From Enterococcus devriesei (GTDB lineage: Bacteria; Bacillota; Bacilli; Lactobacillales; Enterococcaceae): a stretch of DNA of 64,000 bases. Each line of letters opens with the position of its first letter. Positions within the stretch are counted from its first letter, which is position 1. Under the pieces are notes generated by a model. It had not been told where the DNA came from and did not search any database. It worked only from the letters and a program-made list of their open reading frames with translations. This document shows, in pieces, positions 34,290 through 41,844 of the stretch. Location of the stretch: positions 362,258 through 426,257 of the forward strand of contig NZ_JXKM01000002.1 in the NCBI RefSeq assembly GCF_001885905.1, in the 5' to 3' direction. The position numbers were made by a program, and so were the translations under genes.

Positions 34290-35619
34290 AAATAAAATAT
34301 GAAAGATCGCTCGCTGGACTTGGATAAGCAAAAATATAATCCGCAACTTCTTCATGGGTCATCTTTTTACTCAAGACCAGCAGCAAATAATTGATCAGTT
34401 CATCGGCTAATTGACTCAAACAAGTAATCGCCACAATCTGATCCTGCTCATCATAAACGAGCTTAATGGCTGCTCCTTGATCGTTGATCCGCTGATACGT
34501 GTACCAGCTAGATAAATCGATTGTCTGACTATGGTATTTCTCAGCATGATCAGCTAATTCTTTTTCACTTAGGCCGATTCGTGCTAATCGTTGATCACCA
34601 AAAACGATCGTTGGAATCAAGGGATAGCTGATTTTTTCTGTCGAACCTGCTTGGGTCATCACCTTCACAACATAATTCGCTTCAAAGCCAGCAACTGGCG
34701 TCAGTTTAGGTCGTGACTTCGCTAAAACGTCGCCACAGGCAAAAATAGTAGCTTGGGTGGTTTGTAAGTGTTCGTCAACTTGGATACCTCGTTTGTCAAA
34801 AGCAACACCTGCTTTATCTAAATGCAGCCCTTCAACATTCGGTACTCGCCCCGTCGCACCAATCACCATGTCCGTCACTAATTCAAAGCTGTCACCAACA
34901 ATTTTATAATTAGGCTCGGCTAGTTCAACACTCTTTGTATTGATATTAAAATGGAAATGAATCCCGTCAGCTTCTAAATGTTTGACTAAATCATCCACCA
35001 ATTCCTTGTCGAATTCTTTCAAAGGACGATCATTGTGGTGAATGATATGCACTTCTGATCCCGCCGCATTCGCGATCACTGCCAACTCAAAGGCAATGTA
35101 GCCGGCACCAATGAAGGCGATCCGTTTCGGCAAATGTTCAAGTGCTAAGAAATCAGTACTGCTTTGCAACAGCTCTGAGCCGTCAATTTGTAATACCGCT
35201 GGTCGCTGACCCGTAGCAATCAAAAATTGGTCCGCTGCTAACGTCTGATCATTAACCATAATATTGTGGGCATCGACAAATTCCGCTTGCCCTTGATAAC
35301 GGTCGATCTCCGCCTCATCCAGACCGGTTTTCGTATTTTCTGGTACATGATCCGTATAGCTTCGTTTGAAAGCCATCAAATCTTCCCAATTTATATTCGG
35401 CACTTGCTCGAAGCCTTTACCGATCATCGTGCTAACTCTCTTTTGTACTTCTACGCCGCTCATCAGCATTTTTTTTGGGTCACAACCGCGATTAGGACAA
35501 GTTCCGCCCCAAAGATCCGATTCGATGATGGCAACTTTCTTCCCTTGTTCCTTGAGTCCATAAGCCGCCGCATTACCTGCCGGTCCACTACCGATCACAA
35601 TGACATCATAAGTATCCAT
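34288..35619 (-). CDS. Class I pyridine nucleotide-disulfide oxidoreductase (glutathione reductase-like)
   Basis: A 443-residue flavoprotein with the FAD motif GSGPAGNAAA (10-19), redox pair C41-P-N-R-G-C46, a second Rossmann motif GAGYIAFELA near 172 and the FAD-binding ACGDV near 295. It resembles glutathione or mycothione reductases. The C-terminus (FAYPSPASDLSYFI) has Tyr where the family's catalytic His of the H-P-x-x-x-E motif should be, and the Glu is replaced by Asp, so the normal proton-relay dyad seems absent. Its start follows the ABC ATPase gene by 2 bp, an unexpected partner for osmolyte uptake. Substrate unknown. Confidence 0.85.
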   Translation of the reverse strand: MDTYDVIVIGSGPAGNAAAYGLKEQGKKVAIIESDLWGGTCPNRGCDPKKMLMSGVEVQKRVSTMIGKGFEQVPNINWEDLMAFKRSYTDHVPENTKTGLDEAEIDRYQGQAEFVDAHNIMVNDQTLAADQFLIATGQRPAVLQIDGSELLQSSTDFLALEHLPKRIAFIGAGYIAFELAVIANAAGSEVHIIHHNDRPLKEFDKELVDDLVKHLEADGIHFHFNINTKSVELAEPNYKIVGDSFELVTDMVIGATGRVPNVEGLHLDKAGVAFDKRGIQVDEHLQTTQATIFACGDVLAKSRPKLTPVAGFEANYVVKVMTQAGSTEKISYPLIPTIVFGDQRLARIGLSEKELADHAEKYHSQTIDLSSWYTYQRINDQGAAIKLVYDEQDQIVAITCLSQLADELINYLLLVLSKKMTHEEVADYIFAYPSPASDLSYFI

Positions 35620-35621
35620 TT

Positions 35622-36575
35622 CTATTCCTCCTGACTTAAGAAGCGGAAAACATCGCTCCGTTTGATCGTTCCGATAATTTTTTGTTCTCGCTTAATGGTA
35701 AACGCTTCTTGCTCTGCTAACAGATCAAAGACTTCGCTCAAGCTAGTAGCAATGTCTAAACTTGGCAACATTTCGTCTGCTGGCTGAGCCTCTAGGTAAT
35801 AGCCGCCGTCAATAAGTGTTTCTAATGTTTGGGTATATACTTCATCGTTGGTTTCATCAAAGAAATCCTTTACGAATTGATTTTTCGGATGTTTTTGAAT
35901 TTCTTCTGGAGTATCGCATTGAATCAGTTTTCCTTCATGCATTACTGCGATTCGATTGCCGACTTTTAACGCTTCTTTCATGTTGTGAGTCACGAAAACA
36001 ACCGTATTGCCTAATTTTTGATGCAGTTGAATTACTAAATCTTGAAGACTGGCACGGGAAATAGGGTCTAACGCACTGAAAGGTTCATCCATTAGCATAA
36101 TATCTGGTTCCGCTGCTAGTGCTCGGATAATTCCGATCCGCTGTTGCTGGCCACCTGAAAGCTCACTAGGCATTCGATCACGGTATTGTTCCGGATCTAA
36201 ATCCACTTCATTTAACAATTCATCTACCCGTTGACTACGACGCTGTTTGTCCCAGCCTAGCATATCTGGAATCACGTCGATATTTTCTTTCACCGTCATA
36301 GTGGGAAATAAAGCGATCTGCTGCAAGACATACCCTGTCTGCCAGCGTAATTTTTGGATATCATAATCTTTGATCCGCTTTTCATTAAAATAAATATCGC
36401 CATCGGTTGGTTCAATCAAGCCGTTAATCATTTTTAATGAAGTCGTTTTACCACTGCCGGAAGGTCCGACGAGTACAAAAATTTCTCCTTTTTTCACTGA
36501 GAGGTTCAAATCTTTTAGAACCACGTTGCCTTCAAATTCTTTACTGACATTTTTAAATTCAATAATTGATTCCAT
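35622..36575 (-). CDS. OpuC-type ABC transporter ATP-binding protein
   Basis: Energises uptake of quaternary ammonium osmolytes (glycine betaine, carnitine or choline). The 317-residue protein has Walker A GPSGSGKTT (38-46), Q-loop, signature LSGGQQQRIG (about 138-147) and Walker B IMLMDEPFSALD, followed by a CBS-like C-terminal region (about 245-317) that senses ionic strength in the OpuA group. It is coupled to the permease gene upstream (stop and start adjacent) and to the disulfide reductase downstream. Osmotic regulation is family knowledge; no control site is visible. Confidence 0.92.
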   Translation of the reverse strand: MESIIEFKNVSKEFEGNVVLKDLNLSVKKGEIFVLVGPSGSGKTTSLKMINGLIEPTDGDIYFNEKRIKDYDIQKLRWQTGYVLQQIALFPTMTVKENIDVIPDMLGWDKQRRSQRVDELLNEVDLDPEQYRDRMPSELSGGQQQRIGIIRALAAEPDIMLMDEPFSALDPISRASLQDLVIQLHQKLGNTVVFVTHNMKEALKVGNRIAVMHEGKLIQCDTPEEIQKHPKNQFVKDFFDETNDEVYTQTLETLIDGGYYLEAQPADEMLPSLDIATSLSEVFDLLAEQEAFTIKREQKIIGTIKRSDVFRFLSQEE

Positions 36576-38111
36576 CTATTTATCCTCCCCAATGATCTTC
36601 TCTTTCACCAAAAAGTCATGGGCAACTTTTGCTGGTTGTTCCTTTTTCACGTTTACTAAGTAATTCATCTCCACCATTTGGTCTTCTGTAATTTTACCGG
36701 ACAAACGATTCAAGGCTTTGACAATCTTCGGATGTTTATCGGCAAACTCTTTTTTCATTAACGGCGCTCCTTGATATGGCGGGAAGAGATGCATGTCGTC
36801 TTCCAAGGTTACTAGATCGTATTGCTTAATCTCACTATCCGTTGAATAAGCGTCGATTACATCGACATCTCCGGTGTTGATTGCTTGATAGCGTAAGGCC
36901 GGTTCCATACTTTGCACGGAGCCTAGCTTCACATTGTATTTCTTTTGAATCCCACGATAACCATCTTCCCGGTCGATAAATTCTAAGGTAAAGCCGGCTT
37001 TCAATTGATCCTGTTGCGCCGCTAAATCAGAAATTTTAGTGATGCCACGCTTCTCTGCTTCACTTTTCTTCATCGCCAACGCATAGGTATTTTCATATTC
37101 CATTGGTTTTAGTAGGCGCATATCAAATTGCGAACCTAATAATTTATTTGCTTCTTGATAAGTTTTCTCTGGTGAAAGATCATCCGGTGTATTATCTGGA
37201 ACTTTCACCAAACTCTCTAAGACAGTTCCGGTAAATTCTGGATACATATCAATTTGATTATTCTCGACTGCACTAAACAAGAAACTGGTCTTCCCAAAGT
37301 TCGGCTTCAATTCCACATTGATCGACGAATCTTCATCTTTGATGACTTCTTTATACATATTAATCAAAATATCTGGTTCAGAACCTAACTTTCCGGCAAT
37401 CGTGACTGTTTCCCCACCCATCGGATTGTTTTGAGCAAAGAAAATTCCACCAATACCGAGACAGATAACACCGAGAGCCGCTAAAGCAACTTTTCCACTG
37501 CGATGCTGCAAGAAACGAATTAAGGTACTAAAAATAATCGCTAATAAAGCCGAACTAATAGCTCCAATCAATGTCAAATTCGGATCGTTACGGTCGATTC
37601 CTAGTAAAATGAAGGTTCCTAGACCGCCAGCACCAATCAAAGCGGCTAAGGTAGCCGTCCCGATAATCAACACTAGCGCTGTACGAACCCCTGAAATAAT
37701 AACTGGCATGGCCATTGGTAGCTCCACACGCAAAAGCTTACGCATTCGAGACATCCCAAAGGCATCCGCTGCTTCTTCAATCGAAGGATCGATTTCTGAC
37801 AGTCCGATATACGTATTTTGGAAGATCGGCAACAACGCGTAGACGATCAAAGCAATCAAGGCTGGAACCGTACCAATCCCGACAAAAGGAATCAGCAGTC
37901 CCAATAATGCCAAAGAAGGAATCGTCTGCAAAATACTAGTGATTTGTAACACCACTTCAGCTAATTTCTTACGTTGACTTAGCAAAATCGCTAATGGAAT
38001 CGCGATGACAACCGCAATTAACAACGCGCTTAAAGAAATCGCCAAGTGCTCAAACACCGCTGAAAGCAAATCACCCTTTCGTTCATTAAAGGTATTAATT
38101 AATTCATTCAT
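36576..38111 (-). CDS. OpuC-type permease fused to its substrate-binding domain
   Basis: A 511-residue two-domain protein. The N-terminal permease (about 1-215) has six membrane helices and the EAADAFGMSRMRKLLRVELP coupling loop for the ATPase. A hydrophobic helix (about 212-230) leads to an extracellular OpuAC-like binding domain (about 238-511; KLGSEPDILINMYKEV, MYPEFTGT, DVIDAYSTDSEI). The fusion makes a two-gene transporter, as in EgtU/BusAB/OpuC-like systems. The OpuCC-type binding domain is also used for carnitine, choline or ergothioneine; the ligand is undecided. AGAGGA precedes 38111; a frame extending 15 bp further would include the ribosome site. Confidence 0.92.
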   Translation of the reverse strand: MNELINTFNERKGDLLSAVFEHLAISLSALLIAVVIAIPLAILLSQRKKLAEVVLQITSILQTIPSLALLGLLIPFVGIGTVPALIALIVYALLPIFQNTYIGLSEIDPSIEEAADAFGMSRMRKLLRVELPMAMPVIISGVRTALVLIIGTATLAALIGAGGLGTFILLGIDRNDPNLTLIGAISSALLAIIFSTLIRFLQHRSGKVALAALGVICLGIGGIFFAQNNPMGGETVTIAGKLGSEPDILINMYKEVIKDEDSSINVELKPNFGKTSFLFSAVENNQIDMYPEFTGTVLESLVKVPDNTPDDLSPEKTYQEANKLLGSQFDMRLLKPMEYENTYALAMKKSEAEKRGITKISDLAAQQDQLKAGFTLEFIDREDGYRGIQKKYNVKLGSVQSMEPALRYQAINTGDVDVIDAYSTDSEIKQYDLVTLEDDMHLFPPYQGAPLMKKEFADKHPKIVKALNRLSGKITEDQMVEMNYLVNVKKEQPAKVAHDFLVKEKIIGEDK

Positions 38112-38223
38112 AAAATATCCTCTCAAAAATATGACCTATTCTCATTATAGCTTAATCCAAAAAGGAGACAAAAAGATTCGCTTGCGTAAAAAGTAGTATA
38201 ATGGCGAAAAAGAAAGCAGGGAA

Positions 38224-38793
38224 ATGATGAAAACGATTGAAGACTTAGAAACGATTACACTTACTAAAAACGAAAAAAGCTATCATTATTTAAATTCTCA
38301 TCACTATAATTGGTTCAAAGCAATTGAGTTGAACCTGCTAAATAGTGATGGTTTCACCAATTATTTCTTGCGACTTAAGAAAAACGATGCAATCGCCTTT
38401 GAACAACTGCAAGAAAACGTCCTAAACGCTTCAATCCAAGCGTTTCAGGCAGAATTAGCCGATGCCGATAGTTTTGTTTTACTGACGGCTACCTGGGCTA
38501 ACGGCTTTGTTCCAGAAAAAGCTACCTCCGCTCTAAAAGACCTCAATCACTATTTAGAAAACTATACAATCCAGAAAGATCCGCTATTTGGTATCAATCA
38601 AATGAACGCCGATTTCAATCAAGTCCTGCTGCAACACTTTCCTAAAGTGCGCCGCCAAGATTTGCGTTTGATCTATCGTTTGTTGGCCTTGAAGGAAGCC
38701 AATGATGACATTATTCAAGACGAATTAGCCAGCTTAAACGAGCCGACTAGAAAACGCACTGAGCGACTTCGAGGAATATTTCAAGCAATATAA
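38224..38793 (+). CDS. Unrecognised 189-residue helical protein
   Basis: A soluble, mainly helical protein with no signal peptide, membrane segment or obvious catalytic motif. Repeated aromatic and histidine residues occur near the N-terminus (YHYLNSHHYNWF, about 21-32). GCAGGG lies just upstream of paired ATG codons at 38224 and 38227, and TATAAT lies at about 38196-38201. It diverges from the osmolyte transporter operon and ends with its own large hairpin. I do not assign a function. Confidence 0.7.
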   Translation: MMKTIEDLETITLTKNEKSYHYLNSHHYNWFKAIELNLLNSDGFTNYFLRLKKNDAIAFEQLQENVLNASIQAFQAELADADSFVLLTATWANGFVPEKATSALKDLNHYLENYTIQKDPLFGINQMNADFNQVLLQHFPKVRRQDLRLIYRLLALKEANDDIIQDELASLNEPTRKRTERLRGIFQAI

Positions 38794-38800
38794 GAAAAAG

Positions 38801-38860
38801 CAACGACTGCTGATGTCACAATCTCACTAAGGAGATCACCGCATCAGCAGTCGTTGTTTA
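38801..38860 (+). terminator. Long-stem terminator-like hairpin
   Basis: CAACGACTGCTGATG (38801-38815) pairs perfectly with CATCAGCAGTCGTTG (38842-38856); a 26-nt loop separates them and TTTATC follows. The loop is larger than usual for an intrinsic terminator. Confidence 0.65.
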
Positions 38861-38873
38861 TCTATTGGTTTTT

Positions 38874-38989
38874 ATAAATTGGCTTCTTTATTCATTAAAG
38901 TCAGGAACAATCAGGACGATCCATTATTTCGGCTCATAGGGATAATGATCACTTTTAATGGTTCATGTCCGTTCTTTAAGCCAGTTTAT
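38874..38989. other. Three-tier inverted structure of ~116 bp
   Basis: Nested complementary arms: ATAAATTGGCTT (38874-38885) with AAGCCAGTTTAT (38978-38989), CATTAAAG (38893-38900) with CTTTTAATG (38952-38960), and GATCcATTAT (38918-38927) with ATAATGATC (38942-38950). The right outer arm contains the stop codon of the small minus-strand gene. It might end that transcript, but no strong T-tract follows; it also has the look of a small mobile inverted repeat. Confidence 0.5.
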
Positions 38990-39185
38990 TGAGTTCTCTT
39001 TCAATCAGAACTAGCGACAGTTTTAATGCTTTGACTCGCTCTTTAGACAATGTAATTTGCGACTGCCGATTTTGACCCTGTGCATGCTTTTCTTCAAGAG
39101 AAACAAGCGCCTGTTCAATCTTATGCAGCGTTGAAGCCAAAGACTTTTTCGCTGCTTGATACTCTTTTAGTGTATAATCTTCCAT
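38976..39185 (-). CDS. Small helical hypothetical protein (69 residues)
   Basis: A charged, probably single coiled-coil protein (KSLASTLHKIEQALVSLEEK and KERVKALKLSLVLIERELNKL heptad-like segments). No membrane segment. The ribosome site GAGAGGAACG lies before the ATG. It is third in a row of tiny minus-strand ORFs (39648, 39389, 39185 starts) that may be one transcript. The function is unknown; the coiled coil suggests dimerisation. Confidence 0.6.
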   Translation of the reverse strand: MEDYTLKEYQAAKKSLASTLHKIEQALVSLEEKHAQGQNRQSQITLSKERVKALKLSLVLIERELNKLA

Positions 39186-39212
39186 CTCTCAGCGTTCCTC
39201 TCTATGATTGTT

Positions 39213-39389
39213 TCAACTATCTAACTTCCGTAACCTAATTCCTCGAGAAACATTCACTAACGCTGCGATGAACCAAATAAGTGCAACCAAATGACTGTAG
39301 CGAGACTTGAAGACAAAGAGAAACAGTAAGCCACCAAATAATTGAAATAATGAATTCCAAAGTAATCTGTACCATTTTTTACTGGTCAT
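39213..39389 (-). CDS. Tiny membrane protein (58 residues)
   Basis: ATG at 39389 to TGA at 39213 encodes 58 residues with two hydrophobic helices (about 10-28, LWNSLFQLFGGLLFLFVF, and 34-46, VALIWFIAALVNV) and a basic tail (RGIRLRKLDS). A GTAAGGAG ribosome site is 13 nt upstream, which is wide. The layout (W near the start, two helices, basic end) resembles the neighbouring 59-residue protein, so they may be divergent paralogs. Function unknown. Confidence 0.5.
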   Translation of the reverse strand: MTSKKWYRLLWNSLFQLFGGLLFLFVFKSRYSHLVALIWFIAALVNVSRGIRLRKLDS

Positions 39390-39468
39390 TTCCAGTCTTC
39401 AACTCCTTACTGACCTTCGGCTAATAAAATACATGATTCAAAACGCCGTCCTTTGCTAAGAAAACTAT

Positions 39469-39648
39469 CTATGCGTTTAGCCTAACTTTTTGATTTGCTT
39501 TATAAAGCCAAATGATGAAATTTATGAAAAAAAGCAAACTGCTGATCCGAATCCAGCCACTATGATTAGACTGCCACAGAATTGATAGCGATAGTGCCAA
39601 ATTAAAAATAGCGATCCAGAATTCTGATGATTTTAGAAAATTTTTCAT
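39469..39648 (-). CDS. Tiny membrane protein (59 residues)
   Basis: Starts MKNFLKSSEFWIAIFNLALS, with two hydrophobic helices (about 8-25 and 33-48) separated by a short polar turn (QSNHSGW) and a basic end (KANQKVRLNA). I chose ATG at 39648 since GGTAGG is directly upstream; a GTG 12 bp before is less likely. It may head a small transcript containing the next two small ORFs. Function unknown; size and topology would fit a regulator of a membrane protein or a toxin-like peptide, which is speculation. Confidence 0.55.
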   Translation of the reverse strand: MKNFLKSSEFWIAIFNLALSLSILWQSNHSGWIRISSLLFFINFIIWLYKANQKVRLNA

Positions 39649-39730
39649 TCGCCTACCCACCCTCGTTATTGATAGATACTTGTTTAGTTATTAATTAAAG
39701 CATATACAAAAAGTTCCTCGGTATCAATAG

Positions 39731-39761
39731 AAAAAAGCCCTCTCCTTGTTAAAGAGAAGAC
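39731..39761 (-). terminator. Terminator after the SufT-like gene
   Basis: On the minus strand AGTCTTCTC pairs with GAGAGGGCT (two G-U pairs) around a 9-nt loop and is followed by six T. Confidence 0.7.
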
Positions 39762-39811
39762 TTTATGTATAACACCGATATTCAAATTCTTACTATTAAA
39801 AATTAAAACTC

Positions 39812-40153
39812 TTAACGAATCCCCAAAGCAATCCGCGCATAACGGCTCATCTTATCCGTCGTCCACGCTGGATACCACACAAGTTTCACTTCAACATTGT
39901 TGACTTCTGGAATTTCAGCCAATGCTGATTGAATATTATCCGTTAAAATATCCGCCAATGGGCAGCCCATGGTGGTCAAAGTCATTTTGATAATAGTATT
40001 TCCGGTCTGTTCAAAATCAACTTCATAAATCAAACCAAGATTGACGATATCGATACCTAACTCAGGGTCAATAACTGACTCTAAAGCGGTCAAAATATTT
40101 TCTTTAATTTCAGCAACTTCTGCTTCGGTCCATTTTGGTGCTTTCTCTTCCAT
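39812..40153 (-). CDS. SufT/PaaD-like (DUF59, MIP18 family) iron-sulfur assembly protein
   Basis: A 113-residue protein of the DUF59 family, members of which help mature iron-sulfur proteins. The conserved core is visible: VIDPELGIDIVNLGLIYEV (about 27-45) and TTMGCPLADIL with the conserved cysteine near residue 62. AGGAG lies 8 nt before 40153; a longer frame to 40177 includes that ribosome site and is rejected. No suf operon genes are close. It might service the [Fe-S] enzymes elsewhere in the window (PFOR, Nfn, XPD-like helicase), which is inference. Confidence 0.88.
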   Translation of the reverse strand: MEEKAPKWTEAEVAEIKENILTALESVIDPELGIDIVNLGLIYEVDFEQTGNTIIKMTLTTMGCPLADILTDNIQSALAEIPEVNNVEVKLVWYPAWTTDKMSRYARIALGIR

Positions 40154-40207
40154 TCGCTCCACTCCTTTTGAGTTCACCAGTATTTTACTCCATCTTACTC
40201 AGTTTGT

Positions 40208-40239
40208 AAATGAGAATTGACAGCCAGTCATTCTCATTT
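40208..40239. other. Hairpin between yitT-family and sufT-like genes
   Basis: AAATGAGAATTGAC (40208-40221) pairs with GTCATTCTCATTT (40227-40239) with a single bulge. There is no T-tract on either strand, so it may be a processing or attenuation structure in a yitT-sufT transcript. Confidence 0.45.
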
Positions 40240-40247
40240 AAGAATCT

Positions 40248-41147
40248 TTATTGATCCACTTTTACTTTTTTCATCTGGATCTGCTCGTCCTCGGTCAGGA
40301 AAGAGCCTACGACAGAATCCGTCGCCATAATATTAGTAAATGAATTCGGATCAATATCTGTCACGACTTGTTTTAAAGTATATAATTCATAACGAGTCAA
40401 TACGATCATAATGACTTCCCGCTCTGTTGAACTAAAGCCGCCCCGTGCCGGAATAACTGTCAAACCTCGAAGTAATTCACGACTCAACGCTTCACACATT
40501 TCCTTGCTTTTATTCGTACTAATGAAGGCCGTCATCTTCTGGTGACTGGTATGAACAAAGTCAACCACGGAACTCATTGTGAAGATCGTAATGATGGTAT
40601 AAAGTGCACTCTCCCATGTAAAGAAGAAACCTGCGACTACGACGATCACGCCGTTTAACAACATCATATAATTGCCCACTGTTCGACCGGTTGTTTTAGA
40701 TAAGAGTAAAGAGACGATATCCAAACCGCCAGTTGTAAAACCTAACTTCAAGGAAAAGCCTGCTCCGATCCCTAGTAATACCCCACCAGTAATGGCATTC
40801 ATCAAGACGTTATCTGTCACTTGTCCAACTGGAATCAAGGTGGTAAACGCGGACATCGCGATCACGTTAGCAAAACTTAAAATCATCGCCGATTTTCCTA
40901 ACTTTATAAAGCCTAAAATAAATACAGGAACATTCAAAAGGAAAATCAAGATTCCGGTATCAATCGTCAAGCCGAAGCTAGTTAATAAATGTTCTAAAAT
41001 TTGGGCGATCCCTGTCATCCCTGCTGAAAAAACATTTGCCGGAATCAAAAAATAATTCAGCCCAACGGCTCCTGTTAAGCCGGTAAAAAGAATGACAACG
41101 ATTTTTTTTGCCAAATCTTTTGATGTGTAATTAATAACTTTTTGCAT
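40248..41147 (-). CDS. YitT-family (DUF161/DUF2179) membrane protein
   Basis: A 299-residue protein with about five or six membrane helices (about 15-200) and a soluble C-terminal DUF2179 domain (about 215-290; ERLEVIMIVLTRYEL-like strand region with V-I-P-A-R-G-G-F). Glycine-rich loops such as GFTTGGLDIVSLLLSK are typical of this family. The function of YitT proteins is not established; a transport role is suggested by topology. Ribosome site AAGGAGG lies before the ATG. The SufT-like gene follows after ~95 bp on the same strand. Confidence 0.88.
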   Translation of the reverse strand: MQKVINYTSKDLAKKIVVILFTGLTGAVGLNYFLIPANVFSAGMTGIAQILEHLLTSFGLTIDTGILIFLLNVPVFILGFIKLGKSAMILSFANVIAMSAFTTLIPVGQVTDNVLMNAITGGVLLGIGAGFSLKLGFTTGGLDIVSLLLSKTTGRTVGNYMMLLNGVIVVVAGFFFTWESALYTIITIFTMSSVVDFVHTSHQKMTAFISTNKSKEMCEALSRELLRGLTVIPARGGFSSTEREVIMIVLTRYELYTLKQVVTDIDPNSFTNIMATDSVVGSFLTEDEQIQMKKVKVDQ

Positions 41148-41302
41148 CAGCTATTCCTCCTTCATTCAAACCCATAATAGAGTACCAGTTCTCTATAAGA
41201 ATAATCAATCGTTTTCATCCGCTTATTGGAGAATAATTATAGCTTTCTTATCAATTTTTGATAAACTAGAGGAAAAGATTCAAAAGTTTTAGGAGGATAA
41301 TT

Positions 41303-41794
41303 ATGGCGAAAGAAGCAAGCTTTGATATCGTATCAGAATTGAACAAAGAAGAAGTCAAAAATGGCGTTCAAATCGCATTGAAAGAATTAAAAAATCGTTT
41401 CGACTTCAAAGGTAGTAGCTTTGACATTACTACAGAAGGCAACCAATTAGTTGTTACTGCAGAGGACGATTACAAGATCGAACAAGTCAAAGAAGTTTTG
41501 TTCAGTAAATTGATCAAACGTGGAGTTCCATTAAAAAATATTCAGTTTTCCGCTTCTGAACACGCCCTTGGGGGCAATGCGCGGCAGAAAGCTGATTTAG
41601 TCAGCGGCATTGATAAGGAAAGTGCAAAAAAATTAACGACTGCTATCAAGAACAGCAAAATCAAAGTTAAAGCGCAAATTCAAGAAGATCAATTACGGGT
41701 CGCGGAAAAAAATCGTGACGATTTACAGAAGGTGATTGCTTTAGTAAAAAACATCGACTTACCGATTGATCTGCAATTTACAAATTATCGCTAA
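41303..41794 (+). CDS. YajQ-family nucleotide-binding protein
   Basis: A 163-residue member of the YajQ/UPF0234 family, with the ASFDIVSEL start, NRFDFKGSSFDI near residue 33 and the C-terminal FTNYR ending that defines the family. Some proteobacterial members bind cyclic di-GMP; in Firmicutes a role is not established. TAGGAGG lies just upstream. It is monocistronic between a divergent YitT gene and a strong bidirectional terminator. Confidence 0.92.
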   Translation: MAKEASFDIVSELNKEEVKNGVQIALKELKNRFDFKGSSFDITTEGNQLVVTAEDDYKIEQVKEVLFSKLIKRGVPLKNIQFSASEHALGGNARQKADLVSGIDKESAKKLTTAIKNSKIKVKAQIQEDQLRVAEKNRDDLQKVIALVKNIDLPIDLQFTNYR

Positions 41795-41798
41795 AAAA

Positions 41799-41844
41799 GT
41801 AGGCTACGTTAGATTTCAGACTAACGTAGCCTACTGCTTTTTTA
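41799..41844. terminator. Bidirectional terminator between yajQ and the helicase gene
   Basis: GTAGGCTACGTTAG (41799-41812) pairs perfectly with CTAACGTAGCCTAC (41821-41834), with an A-tract before and T-tract after. Confidence 0.92.

Noticed and set aside
35266-35634. 122-codon plus-strand open frame
   Set aside because: Antisense to the FAD and CxxxxC region of the disulfide reductase; no independent support.
40672-41055. 127-codon plus-strand open frame
   Set aside because: Antisense to YitT membrane helices; lysine/proline-rich mirror translation of a hydrophobic gene.
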